DNA of 64,000 bases, from NCBI RefSeq assembly GCF_000332515.2, contig NZ_AOGZ02000013.1, forward strand, positions 124,001 to 188,000. Direction: 5' to 3'. The stretch comes from Leptospira wolbachii serovar Codice str. CDC. Lineage in GTDB: Bacteria > Spirochaetota > Leptospiria > Leptospirales > Leptospiraceae. The first letter of the stretch is position 1, and every line of letters begins with the position of its first letter. Shown in pieces: positions 27,620 to 36,541 of this stretch. The notes under the pieces are model-generated. The model did not search any database and was not told where the DNA came from. It saw only the letters and a program-made list of their open reading frames with translations. The translations under genes and the position numbers were made by a program.

Positions 27620-29326
27620 ATGCCTTCCAAATCAAAACTAAATCAATCACAAAGCTGGTTACGTCTATCCAGTATCATTCGACAACTCATTCTGTCAAAA
27701 CAAGGTCCAACTGCCATTCGTTACGGGATCACACTGGTAATACTTGTTATTTTGTTTAATGTATTTAACGTGATCAATAGTTATGTTGGTAGGGACTTTA
27801 TCTCTTCCATCGAACAAAAAAACACAAATGCCTTTTATACCAACGCATTGTTGTATGCTTTTGTATTTATCATTTCCTCTGCCATTGGATCAGTCTATCG
27901 GTATGCAGAAGAAAGACTTGGCATCCTTTGGCGCGAACAACTCACGTGGCGGTTGACAGAAAATTATCTAACAGAACGAACCTATCATCAAATCATAGGT
28001 AAACCCGGTATCGAAAATCCCGACCAAAGGATCACTGATGATGTCAAATCTTTTACAACAACTACAATCTCTTTCACCTTACTTTTTATAGGTGGTGTTT
28101 TTTCTGCAATTTCGTTTTCTGGAGTTCTTTGGAGCATTAATCCTGTTTTGTTTCTCGTAGCTGTCACTTATGCTCTAACTGGAACTGTATCCACTATATT
28201 TCTTGGAAAATCGCTCATTCGCATTAACTATGATCAATTGGACATGGAAGCAAGTTATAGAGCTGACCTACTCCATATCCGCCAACATGCAGAGTCCATC
28301 GCTGTGACACATAGGGAAGCAAGAATGTCTGTAAGGTTGAAATCAAGACTTCGGAAGTTAGTGAACAACTTCAGAAAACTAATTTCAGTAAACTTGAGAC
28401 TAAGCCTATTCACCAATAGTTATAATTACTATATACAAATCATTCCGATGCTCATCATAGCGCCAAGTTATATGAGAGGGGAAATAGAATTTGGAGTGAT
28501 TACGCAAGCAGCTCTTGCCTTTACCACCCTACTCAATGCTTTTTCCTTAATTGTCACACAGTTCCAGTCCATCTCTGCATTTTCTGCCGTTGTCAAACGT
28601 CTGCATTCTCTTGACACAGCCATGTTACAGGCAGAAACAGAATCCAAATCCCTAAGAGAGTCCAACTACAATGCAGATGAAATTGGTTTTGAAAATTTCA
28701 CATTGTATTCAAATGATAAATCAAAACTTCTAGTAGACAACCTGCAATTGACAATTCACAGAAACGAACGTTGGCTTATCACTTCGCTTGATGAAACCGT
28801 GAAACTTAGTTTATTTCGCTCCATTGTTGGAATCAGCAATCACTCCGAAGGTAGGATTAAAAAGCCCAATTGGGAAGAGATTCTTTTTCTTCCCGAACAA
28901 CCCTATCTACCTCCTGGACGACTTCGCAATGTCATTGTTCCTGCTTATTTGAATTTAGAAGTATCGGATGCAGCGATCCTAAAGGAACTAAAGAATATGG
29001 GGCTTGAATCACTGGTTCGTAGGTTTGGCGGAATCAGGGCCCTAAAAGAATGGGACGAAGAACTTTCGTTAGCCGAAAAATACAAAATTGCAGTGATCCG
29101 CATTCTTTTTGTGAAACCAAAATTTCTCATCCTCGACAGGCCTGGATCTAGTTTAGGTAAATTTGAAATTTCAAAACTCTTAAAGTTATTTCACAGACTG
29201 GGAGTAACCACGGTAGTTATCGCAAAAGACGAAGAAACTGTTTTGGAATACGACTACCATTTAAACATTTCTCATTTCGGGAAATGGACTCTTTCTCCAC
29301 TCCATCTAACTCACACAAACCTATGA
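27620..29326 (+). CDS. SbmA/ABCD-type ABC transporter with degenerate nucleotide-binding domain
   Basis: The 568-residue protein has an ABC_membrane_2-type domain with about six membrane segments (residues 35-330; VYRYAEERLGILWREQLTWR and NPDQRITDD are typical of this class) and a C-terminal domain that aligns with the ABC ATPase. Motifs there are broken. Walker A reads TSLDETVKLS (Lys395 kept but glycines and Ser/Thr lost). Walker B reads LILDRPGS with the catalytic Glu replaced by Arg507. The signature reads LSLAEKYK rather than LSGGEQQR, the D-loop is SSLG and the H-loop His is missing. ATP hydrolysis is unlikely. Its stop overlaps the GH94 start (ATGA), so the two proteins are made together. 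The product may be a proton-driven transporter like SbmA, or a scaffold. Confidence 0.85.
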   Translation: MPSKSKLNQSQSWLRLSSIIRQLILSKQGPTAIRYGITLVILVILFNVFNVINSYVGRDFISSIEQKNTNAFYTNALLYAFVFIISSAIGSVYRYAEERLGILWREQLTWRLTENYLTERTYHQIIGKPGIENPDQRITDDVKSFTTTTISFTLLFIGGVFSAISFSGVLWSINPVLFLVAVTYALTGTVSTIFLGKSLIRINYDQLDMEASYRADLLHIRQHAESIAVTHREARMSVRLKSRLRKLVNNFRKLISVNLRLSLFTNSYNYYIQIIPMLIIAPSYMRGEIEFGVITQAALAFTTLLNAFSLIVTQFQSISAFSAVVKRLHSLDTAMLQAETESKSLRESNYNADEIGFENFTLYSNDKSKLLVDNLQLTIHRNERWLITSLDETVKLSLFRSIVGISNHSEGRIKKPNWEEILFLPEQPYLPPGRLRNVIVPAYLNLEVSDAAILKELKNMGLESLVRRFGGIRALKEWDEELSLAEKYKIAVIRILFVKPKFLILDRPGSSLGKFEISKLLKLFHRLGVTTVVIAKDEETVLEYDYHLNISHFGKWTLSPLHLTHTNL

Positions 29327-32300
29327 TTCAAACCATTCAAAGTCGATCCGGATTAAGATTTCAATTTTTATCCAACGGAAATGTCCATTCCATTCGTTTT
29401 CACGATCTTCTTGTAAACTTATATCTCGCTAATGAGATGGAACCCAGCGTGAGTAACATCTACTTGAGGATTCATACAAAAAAAGAACTATTAGTTTTCC
29501 CTTTGCTCGGACCAAAATCAAACTCCTTATTTCAAATTTCCGAGTCGGCTTATTTATGCAGAGGAACTTGCGACAAAATTGATTATGCTTTGTATTTAGA
29601 GCTCCACCCCAACCAACCTAGTTGGAGATACAAGGTCGAACTCACAAACAAAAATGATCACTCGGTGCTTTGTGATTTAGTTTACGTTCAAGATATAGGT
29701 ATTTGTGAATATTCTGCTTCACGGCTGAATGAATACTTTGTCTGCCACTATATCCATCACGAACCCATTCTTTCTAAAGATAGGCTTTATGGAATTTTAT
29801 CCCGACAAAATGAATTGGTATTAGGAAACCATCCAGCAAGTTTTTTATTTAGTACAGAACCCATTCGCTCTTATATTACCGATGGTCTGGATTTATATCC
29901 CAATGGTCTAAACCATCCATTTCTTGGCAAACGAAGGCAAGGCGAACATTCTATACTAGGATTAGAGAGAGAACCTTTGACTCTAAAACCGCAGGAGAGG
30001 CAGAGTTCTTCTTTTTATGGGTCGTTACTCCCGAACGTAGAATCCTTAAGATCATTCAACAACGTAGATGGATACATTCAAAAAGCCATATCGGGCTGGA
30101 ATGAAACTCAAGAAACAGATGGGTTTCTTCTAAAATCAACTCCAAGCCTTTTCACTTCCGCCAAACAAAAAGAAGGTGATTTTGCAACAGAATTGGATCT
30201 ACAATCATATTTCCCAAATCCTTGGCGAGAAGTAGAAAAAAGTGACTCGGGTTCCATCTTATCTTTTTTCACAGAGAAGTCCACTCATGTTGTGTTAAAA
30301 GAAAAAGAATCCCTTTGTTTACGTCCACACGGGCAAATCCTTCGGACAGGATTGCCAACAATTCCAGATGAGTCCTCTCTAACCGCTACCTGTTATTACA
30401 AAGGAATTTTTTTATCACAACTTACAGAGGGCCATACAAGCATCAATCAATACATATCGCGTAATCATAGTTATATTGGATTGTTTAATTCTTATGGATT
30501 CCGTATTTTTAGAGAAGAAGAGTCTGGCTTTGCACTACTAGATTCACCTTCTTTCGTGATCATGGAACCCCATCGAATGGAATGGATTTACCAATGGGGA
30601 ACTGAAATCCTGCGCATTCAAGTCGAAACCAAAGAAGATCATAAAATCAACTTCCAATTACAAACAACGGAAAAAAAAACGAGGAACTACCTTCTTTCCT
30701 TCCCTATTGCACTCGACGGCGACAATGGTTCCTTAGAACAACCTCCAATCATAGTTAAACACAAAACAAAACTTCAAATTCAACCAAATCCCGAATCTGC
30801 CCTCTACCAAAGGTTAGATGGAAAAGGATTCCAAATCCAATCTGAAGATCTAAACTCTTGGGAAATCTCTGATGATCGTCTTTTATTCCTTGATGGAAAA
30901 TCAAGAAAACAGTCTTATATAACAGCACGAGTTTCTGTAAACACAAGTTTGCAATTTACCATCCAAGGGAATTTGGTTACACCAGCAAAAAGGTCCTCAC
31001 AAATCCAAAAACCAGTGTTGTCTTTTCATTCCTTATCCACATATAAAAAGAACGAGAATCCAGAACTTCAATCCTTAAAACAAATTCAAGAGATTTTACC
31101 TTGGTTCGAACAAAATGCACGCATCCACTATTTGAATCCGAGAGGACTCGAACAATATTCTGGCGGAGGCTGGGGCACAAGAGATGTATGCCAAGGAGCT
31201 TTCGAATTTTTACTTGCTACGGGAGAATTTCACTCTTGTCGCAGTTTACTATATCAAGTATTCCAAGAACAAAATGAAGATGGAGATTGGCCGCAATGGT
31301 TTATGCTTTATCCTCGTGATTCACATATCAGAGCCGGTGATTCCCATGGAGATATCATTTATTGGCCGATACTTGCACTTGCATCTTACTTAGAGCGGAC
31401 TAGTGACTTAGACTTCCTAAAAGAAACAACAACTGGACCACACCGCCTCGAACAAAGGACGATCCTTCAAGCGTTAGACAAAACAATCTCTCTAATGAAC
31501 GATCGTTTGTTTCCCACAACAAACCTTCCGATTTATGGAAACGGAGATTGGAATGATTCTTTACAACCTGTTCGCCATGAGTTTCGAACCCATGCAGTAA
31601 GTACTTGGACGGCAGAATTACAATCCATTACCTACAAAGCACTTAGTAAAATTTCTCACCTAACGAATGACGAAAAAAAGCAAAGATACTTTGAAACCGA
31701 GCGTTTGACATTGGAACAAAATATCAAAGAACATTGTATGGAAAAAGGAATTCTTTCGGGGTTGCGATATTTCTCCGACGATGATTCGCAAAAATTCTAC
31801 TTACATCCATCAGATATAAAAACAGGAATCCGTTATAGTGTTCTTCCCATGATATATGGAATTTTATCGGAAGTATTGGACGAGGCGGAAGTAGAAACCC
31901 ATCTTTCCGTAATCAAAAATTTCCTTATGGGACCTGACGGCGTTCGGCTTTTTGATTCCCCCGTCCCTTATTCCGATGGGGAAAGTAAAGAGTTCAAACG
32001 CGCAGAAACCGCCAGTTACTTTGGAAGGGAAATTGGACTTATGTATACTCATGCCCATTTACGTTACTGCGAAGCGCTGGCCTATCTGGGTAGATCAGAA
32101 GAATTCTTTTATCATTTGAATTTAGTAAACCCTATAGGAATCCAAAACAAAATTTCCTCTGCCAAGAGGAGGCAATCTAACTGTTATTATTCGAGCTCAG
32201 ACGCTTTATTTTTAGATCGTTACGAAGCAACCAAAGAATATAAAAAAATATTATCTGGCAACGTTCCTTTGGAGGGTGGTTGGAGAGTGTATTCTAGTGG

Positions 32301-32622
32301 GCCTGGAATTTACATCAAACTGGTTTATGAATGTTTGTTCGGAATCAAAACCTTTTCTGATGGAATCGAATTCGATCCAACATTACCGAAAGGATTGGAT
32401 GGATTACAATTGGATATACAACTGTTTGATAAAAACCTGACAGTTTTCTATACAGTGGAATCAGAAAATGCAACCGTTGAATTAGCAATTTTAAATGAAA
32501 ATTCCATTCCCTTTGTTCGAAAGGAAAACCGCTACCGAAGGGGTGCCGTTAGGATTCAATTTTCTGATTTGGAATTGTTTCTAAAAGAAGGAAACAATCA
32601 GTTAAAAATATTGTTGCGATAA
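29323..32622 (+). CDS. GH94-type glycoside phosphorylase (cellobiose phosphorylase/NdvB C-terminal-like)
   Basis: The 1099-residue protein starts at the ATG (29323) overlapping the preceding stop; an upstream ATG at 29284 is less likely. The N-terminal half is beta-rich, and the C-terminal half is an (alpha/alpha)6 barrel with YSGGGWGTRDVCQG, EDGDWPQWF and GNGDWNDSL. The GDWND motif (741-745) holds the expected general-acid Asp of GH94 enzymes. The family phosphorolyses or builds beta-linked glucosides, and NdvB-type members shorten cyclic beta-glucans. There is no signal peptide, so it acts in the cytoplasm. Pairing with a membrane transporter-like protein suggests turnover of an imported or exported beta-glucan; substrate unknown. 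Confidence 0.85.
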   Translation: MIQTIQSRSGLRFQFLSNGNVHSIRFHDLLVNLYLANEMEPSVSNIYLRIHTKKELLVFPLLGPKSNSLFQISESAYLCRGTCDKIDYALYLELHPNQPSWRYKVELTNKNDHSVLCDLVYVQDIGICEYSASRLNEYFVCHYIHHEPILSKDRLYGILSRQNELVLGNHPASFLFSTEPIRSYITDGLDLYPNGLNHPFLGKRRQGEHSILGLEREPLTLKPQERQSSSFYGSLLPNVESLRSFNNVDGYIQKAISGWNETQETDGFLLKSTPSLFTSAKQKEGDFATELDLQSYFPNPWREVEKSDSGSILSFFTEKSTHVVLKEKESLCLRPHGQILRTGLPTIPDESSLTATCYYKGIFLSQLTEGHTSINQYISRNHSYIGLFNSYGFRIFREEESGFALLDSPSFVIMEPHRMEWIYQWGTEILRIQVETKEDHKINFQLQTTEKKTRNYLLSFPIALDGDNGSLEQPPIIVKHKTKLQIQPNPESALYQRLDGKGFQIQSEDLNSWEISDDRLLFLDGKSRKQSYITARVSVNTSLQFTIQGNLVTPAKRSSQIQKPVLSFHSLSTYKKNENPELQSLKQIQEILPWFEQNARIHYLNPRGLEQYSGGGWGTRDVCQGAFEFLLATGEFHSCRSLLYQVFQEQNEDGDWPQWFMLYPRDSHIRAGDSHGDIIYWPILALASYLERTSDLDFLKETTTGPHRLEQRTILQALDKTISLMNDRLFPTTNLPIYGNGDWNDSLQPVRHEFRTHAVSTWTAELQSITYKALSKISHLTNDEKKQRYFETERLTLEQNIKEHCMEKGILSGLRYFSDDDSQKFYLHPSDIKTGIRYSVLPMIYGILSEVLDEAEVETHLSVIKNFLMGPDGVRLFDSPVPYSDGESKEFKRAETASYFGREIGLMYTHAHLRYCEALAYLGRSEEFFYHLNLVNPIGIQNKISSAKRRQSNCYYSSSDALFLDRYEATKEYKKILSGNVPLEGGWRVYSSGPGIYIKLVYECLFGIKTFSDGIEFDPTLPKGLDGLQLDIQLFDKNLTVFYTVESENATVELAILNENSIPFVRKENRYRRGAVRIQFSDLELFLKEGNNQLKILLR

Positions 32623-32628
32623 AAATAA

Positions 32629-32662
32629 AAAACGTGCAAGGGAATTTTCCCCGGCACGTTTT
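32629..32662. terminator. Bidirectional intrinsic terminator
   Basis: Arms AAAACGTGC and GCACGTTTT flank an inner AAGGG/TCCCC element, giving a long hairpin. An A-run precedes it and T-rich sequence follows on both strands. It serves the convergent GH94 gene and the PII gene. Confidence 0.85.
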
Positions 32663-32689
32663 CCGATTTTTCCTTTCAGTAAAGGAAGC

Positions 32690-33034
32690 TTAAATGGCGC
32701 TTTTTCCTTTCTCGCCGGTTCTGATTCGAATCACTTCCTCTAAAGGTGAGATAAAAATCTTTCCGTCTCCGATTTTTCCGTCACCACTTTTTGCTGCTTT
32801 TAAGATAGCATCAACAGTTGGTTTAACGAATTCATCATTAACCGCGATTTCTAAACGAACTTTTCGAAGTAAGTTTACAGTGTATTCGTGTCCACGAAAT
32901 ACTTCTGTTTTCCCTTTTTGTTGTCCGTAACCTTGAACGTCAGAAACTGTTAGACGGTAAATTTCGTTTTTAGTCAATTCTGCTTTAACTTCTTCCAACT
33001 TATGTGGTTGGATGATTGCAATGATCATTTTCAT
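32690..33034 (-). CDS. glnK: PII nitrogen regulatory protein (GlnK type)
   Basis: The 114-residue protein matches PII: MKMIIAIIQPHKLEEVKAEL, the T-loop with Tyr51 in RGHEYTVNLL, and the C-terminal GKIFISPLEEVIRIRTGEKG. It would trimerise, sense 2-oxoglutarate and ATP/ADP, and block the ammonium channel. Whether Tyr51 is uridylylated here cannot be told. The gene follows amtB by 20 bases, the reverse of the glnK-amtB order in E. coli. Confidence 0.95.
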   Translation of the reverse strand: MKMIIAIIQPHKLEEVKAELTKNEIYRLTVSDVQGYGQQKGKTEVFRGHEYTVNLLRKVRLEIAVNDEFVKPTVDAILKAAKSGDGKIGDGKIFISPLEEVIRIRTGEKGKSAI

Positions 33035-33054
33035 AATGTTATACTCCTATTCCC

Positions 33055-34443
33055 TTAACCGCGAGCTCTGATATTGAAATCAGGGTAAGCTTCTGCTCCG
33101 TGTTCCCCAAGATCCAAACCACTTAGTTCTTCCTCTTCACCCACTCGGATTCCGCCTGCAAGTTTTAACACAAACCACAATGCTAAAGATACTGTGAATG
33201 TAAAACCACCGATTGCAAGGATACCGTAAATTTGAGTTAAAATAGAAGGAACTGCAACCCCTGCAGGTGATCCTTCGTAACCGAAGATGGCAACTGCTAA
33301 TGTTCCCCAAATACCACAAACTAAGTGAACAGAAGTTGCACCTACCGGGTCATCAATTTTGATTTTGTCAAAGAAAAGAACGGACAATACTACTAAAATT
33401 CCAGACACCGCACCGATAATGGCAGCAGATGCTGGACTAACAATCGCACAGGGAGCAGTGATACCCACAAGACCAGCGAGTGTTCCGTTAAGAATCATAC
33501 CAAGGTCAGGTTTTTTCAAAATGATCCAAGCGGTTACAGTAGATGCAAGTGCTCCTAGAGCCGCAGATATGTTTGTAGTCACAATCACATGCGCCATAGT
33601 GCTTCCATCACCCACTCCCATAGTAGAACCAGGGTTAAATCCAAACCAACCGAGCCAGAGGATCAGTGTTCCAAGAGCTGCAGAAGTCATGTTGTGACCA
33701 AGGATAGGTTTGATTCTACCGTCTGGTAAAAATTTTCCCTTTCTTGCTCCAAGAACAATGGCACCAGCAAGAGCTGCCCAACCACCTACAGAGTGTACTA
33801 CGGTAGATCCAGCAAAGTCATGAAAACCAAGTGCGGATATCCATCCACCACCCCATACCCAGTGACCTGTGAATGGATACAGAAACGCTACTAGAATAAA
33901 GGAGAAGATAAGGAAGGAATGAAATTTAATTCGTTCTGCCACAGCTCCAGACACGATAGTTGCTGCTGTTGCCGCAAAGACCAATTGGAAGAAAAATTTC
34001 GCAAGAAGTGGAACACCAGTCCAATTCATAGAAGAATACACACCTTTGTATGCATCACCAATTGCAGGTGAGTTATCAGCTCCACCTAAGAAAAAAAGAC
34101 CTTCGGTTGCTAAAAAAGGAGATCCGTCACCAAACATCAAACCCCAACCAATTGCCCAGTAGGAGAAAGTTGCTGCAGCAAAAACAATAAAGTTTTTAGC
34201 GAGAATGTTCACGGTGTTCTTCGATTGAGCGAATCCCGATTCAACGAGAGCAAATCCGGCATTCATAAAGAATACCAACATACCTGCGACTAGCACCCAT
34301 AAGGTGTCTAAACCAACGGTTAAAGTTTGGATTGCATTTGCGGTTTCTTGCGCCGGGTTCGCGACGGTTGCAGCATCATCTGCAAAAAGGAACATCGGAA
34401 CAACCAGGAGCAGGAAGGCGATTGATTTGAAATACTGTTTCAT
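33055..34443 (-). CDS. amtB: Ammonium transporter AmtB
   Basis: The product from the ATG at 34443 is 462 residues, with a signal peptide (MKQYFKSIAFLLLVVPMFLF) and eleven membrane segments. The Amt family GFALVESGF, GVPLLAKFFFQLVFA, FDFAGSTVVHSVGGWAAL and ATSVHLVCGIWGTL include both channel His residues. The frame allows a start at 34464, but the sigma54-type promoter at 34484-34499 would begin transcription near 34473. The GGAAAGGAAA ribosome site also fits 34443. It imports ammonium at the inner membrane. Confidence 0.94.
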   Translation of the reverse strand: MKQYFKSIAFLLLVVPMFLFADDAATVANPAQETANAIQTLTVGLDTLWVLVAGMLVFFMNAGFALVESGFAQSKNTVNILAKNFIVFAAATFSYWAIGWGLMFGDGSPFLATEGLFFLGGADNSPAIGDAYKGVYSSMNWTGVPLLAKFFFQLVFAATAATIVSGAVAERIKFHSFLIFSFILVAFLYPFTGHWVWGGGWISALGFHDFAGSTVVHSVGGWAALAGAIVLGARKGKFLPDGRIKPILGHNMTSAALGTLILWLGWFGFNPGSTMGVGDGSTMAHVIVTTNISAALGALASTVTAWIILKKPDLGMILNGTLAGLVGITAPCAIVSPASAAIIGAVSGILVVLSVLFFDKIKIDDPVGATSVHLVCGIWGTLAVAIFGYEGSPAGVAVPSILTQIYGILAIGGFTFTVSLALWFVLKLAGGIRVGEEEELSGLDLGEHGAEAYPDFNIRARG

Positions 34444-34483
34444 ATTGCCATGTTTCCTTTCCATGTTATTTGCTTAGTAACAG

Positions 34484-34499
34484 TGCAAGATTGGTACCC
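34484..34499 (-). promoter_or_regulatory. Sigma54-type promoter for amtB-glnK
   Basis: On the minus strand the sequence is GGGTAC-CAATC-TTGCA, against consensus TGGCAC-N5-TTGCA. The -24 GG and -12 GC are exactly 10 bases apart and two non-core positions differ. Transcription would start near 34473. Sigma54 control of amtB-glnK is common in bacteria. Confidence 0.7.
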
Positions 34500-34738
34500 G
34501 AATTGAATCTAAAGCGGAAAGGTATTGAAAAAAATGATTTAATGCCTAGAAACCCTCCATTTTGTCTAGATTTCTGGGTAAAGGGAAGAAATGCATCCTC
34601 ACGAGAGATGATAATATTGCGTCAATTTGTATCAAATGAAACCAGAACGCATAAATCTTAAGCATATAGGGTATCGATTTGGTCCCAGATCTATAGAAAA
34701 AACGCAGCCTGAACGAAGAGAACCGGCCTCTAATAGAG

Positions 34739-36229
34739 ATGAACGAGGAACGAATCCGGAATTGTAATCAAAAACCTATGTTTCCTAGTGGGAATTACAT
34801 CCTTTATTGGATGCAAGCCTACCGCAGATTTGATTCCAACCATGCCTTTGCTTATGCGGTCTCTTTGGCCAAAGAACAAAACAAGGAACTCATTGTGTAT
34901 GAGGGATTACGCTGCGACTATCCTTGGAATTCAGAAAGGATCCATAAATTTATTCTGGAAGGAATGTATGACAACCAAACAAGAGCAGACGAATTGGGTA
35001 TCAACTATTGGAGTTTTATAGAATCAAAATCTAACCCTGCACGGGGAGTCTTAAAAGAAATTGCAAAAAATGCAGTCGCCATTGTTACCGATGACTTTCC
35101 TTGTTTTATTATCCCTGAACAAATTAATAAACTCTCTGAAAAAATCAATTGTCCGCTGATAGCCGTTGATAGCAATTCTCTCCTTCCCCTCTCCCGTTTT
35201 GAAAGGACAGCGAGTGCTGCAAGGATTCTAAGAATTTGGATTCATAAAGAATTTTTAAAAGGTTTGCCGAAGTTTGCCAAACCAAAATGGAAAAAAGAAG
35301 ACTTACTAGGACTCCATCATCAAACAAAACCTCCTCATGGATTTGGACTCCCGAAAGATTTAAACTCATTTTTACTATCACTTGATTTTAAGGAACAAGT
35401 ACCTCCCGCCAAAGGTGTGAAAGGTGGTCGGACAGAAGCTTTAAAAATTCTAAAAACCTTTGTCACAAAAAAAATACAAAACTATGAAACAGGCCGTTCC
35501 CAGCCCAACCCACCAGAAATCACTGCCACAAGTGGTCTCTCCCCCTACCTCCACTTTGGACATATTGGAATCGAGGAAATCTTTCAATCGGTATTAGAGG
35601 CAACGTCTCAAGGGAAATGGAATCCCGAACGAATGAGCCACCAAAAACCGGGAGACCGCGACCATTTTTATTCGGAATCCTCTTCCACCAATCACTTCTT
35701 AGACGAACTCATTACATGGAGAGATATTGGTTATCTTTTCTTTTGGAAGGACAAACCAAATCATATCAATTTAGAGCATCTTCCGGATTGGGTGAAGGCC
35801 AATTTTAGAAAACATAAATCCGACACAAGGGAGTATCTCTATACTTTAGAGCAGTTTGAATCCGCCAACACTCATGATGAACTTTGGAATGCTGCCCAAA
35901 CCGAACTTGTAAAAACAGGAAGAATGCATAATTATATGCGAATGTTATGGGGTAAAAAAGTAATCGAGTGGACAAAGACTTACGAGGAAGCCTTTTCCAT
36001 TTTAGAACATCTAAATAATAAATATGCCTACGATGGAAGAAATCCCAATTCCTATACAGGGATACTGTGGTGTTTTGGACTTTTTGATAGGCCCTGGTTT
36101 CCCGAACGAAACGTATTTGGAAATGTGCGGTTTATGTCCTCCGATTCCACAAAAAAGAAGTTTAAAATGAAATCCTATTTGGAGTATATTGGTGAACTGA
36201 GCGAGAACTCCGACTCATTGTTTCCATGA
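34739..36229 (+). CDS. phrB: Deoxyribodipyrimidine photolyase, class II-like
   Basis: The 496-residue protein begins with NYILYWMQAYRRFDSNHAFAYA, the class II photolyase N-terminal pattern. The FAD-binding part includes TSGLSPYLHFGHIGIEEIF, ELITWRDIGYLFF, LWNAAQTELVKTGRMHNYMRMLWGKKVIEW and YAYDGRNPNSYTGILWCFG. It would repair cyclobutane pyrimidine dimers with blue light, using reduced FAD. Its stop overlaps the start of a ClpS-like gene. Confidence 0.92.
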   Translation: MNEERIRNCNQKPMFPSGNYILYWMQAYRRFDSNHAFAYAVSLAKEQNKELIVYEGLRCDYPWNSERIHKFILEGMYDNQTRADELGINYWSFIESKSNPARGVLKEIAKNAVAIVTDDFPCFIIPEQINKLSEKINCPLIAVDSNSLLPLSRFERTASAARILRIWIHKEFLKGLPKFAKPKWKKEDLLGLHHQTKPPHGFGLPKDLNSFLLSLDFKEQVPPAKGVKGGRTEALKILKTFVTKKIQNYETGRSQPNPPEITATSGLSPYLHFGHIGIEEIFQSVLEATSQGKWNPERMSHQKPGDRDHFYSESSSTNHFLDELITWRDIGYLFFWKDKPNHINLEHLPDWVKANFRKHKSDTREYLYTLEQFESANTHDELWNAAQTELVKTGRMHNYMRMLWGKKVIEWTKTYEEAFSILEHLNNKYAYDGRNPNSYTGILWCFGLFDRPWFPERNVFGNVRFMSSDSTKKKFKMKSYLEYIGELSENSDSLFP

Positions 36230-36510
36230 CAGAACAAAACCAACCTTCTACATTTGAAGAAACAAAAACCCACTTTGATTCTGTATACTTTTACTTTGTC
36301 ATTTTATTCAATGATTCAATCCATGAGTTTTCTTATGTAGAAGATTGTTTGATGAAACTTTGTTTCAAAACAAAAAAAGATGCCAAAAAAATTGCCATGG
36401 AAGCCCATACCAATGGAAAAGCGGTTTGTTTTCAAGGCAGTATGGAAGAATGTGAAACCGTTGCAGAAAATATGACCAATGCCAATTTAACAGTGATTTT
36501 AGGTGTATGA
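36226..36510 (+). CDS. ClpS-like adaptor protein
   Basis: The 94-residue product resembles ClpS: an N-terminal flexible stretch, then VILFNDSIHEFSYVEDCLMKL, KKDAKKIAMEAHTNGKAVCF and a C-terminal hydrophobic strand. It aligns with ClpS VxLLNDDxTPMEFV...AxxIMLEVHxxGxG. Substrate-pocket residues are partly altered (NDS for NDD). ClpS brings N-end-rule substrates to ClpA-type unfoldases. Its ATG overlaps the photolyase stop (ATGA), an unusual pairing. Similarity is moderate. Confidence 0.7.
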   Translation: MTEQNQPSTFEETKTHFDSVYFYFVILFNDSIHEFSYVEDCLMKLCFKTKKDAKKIAMEAHTNGKAVCFQGSMEECETVAENMTNANLTVILGV

Positions 36511-36541
36511 AATCCATTTCAGAATCCATCATTTCTTAGGT

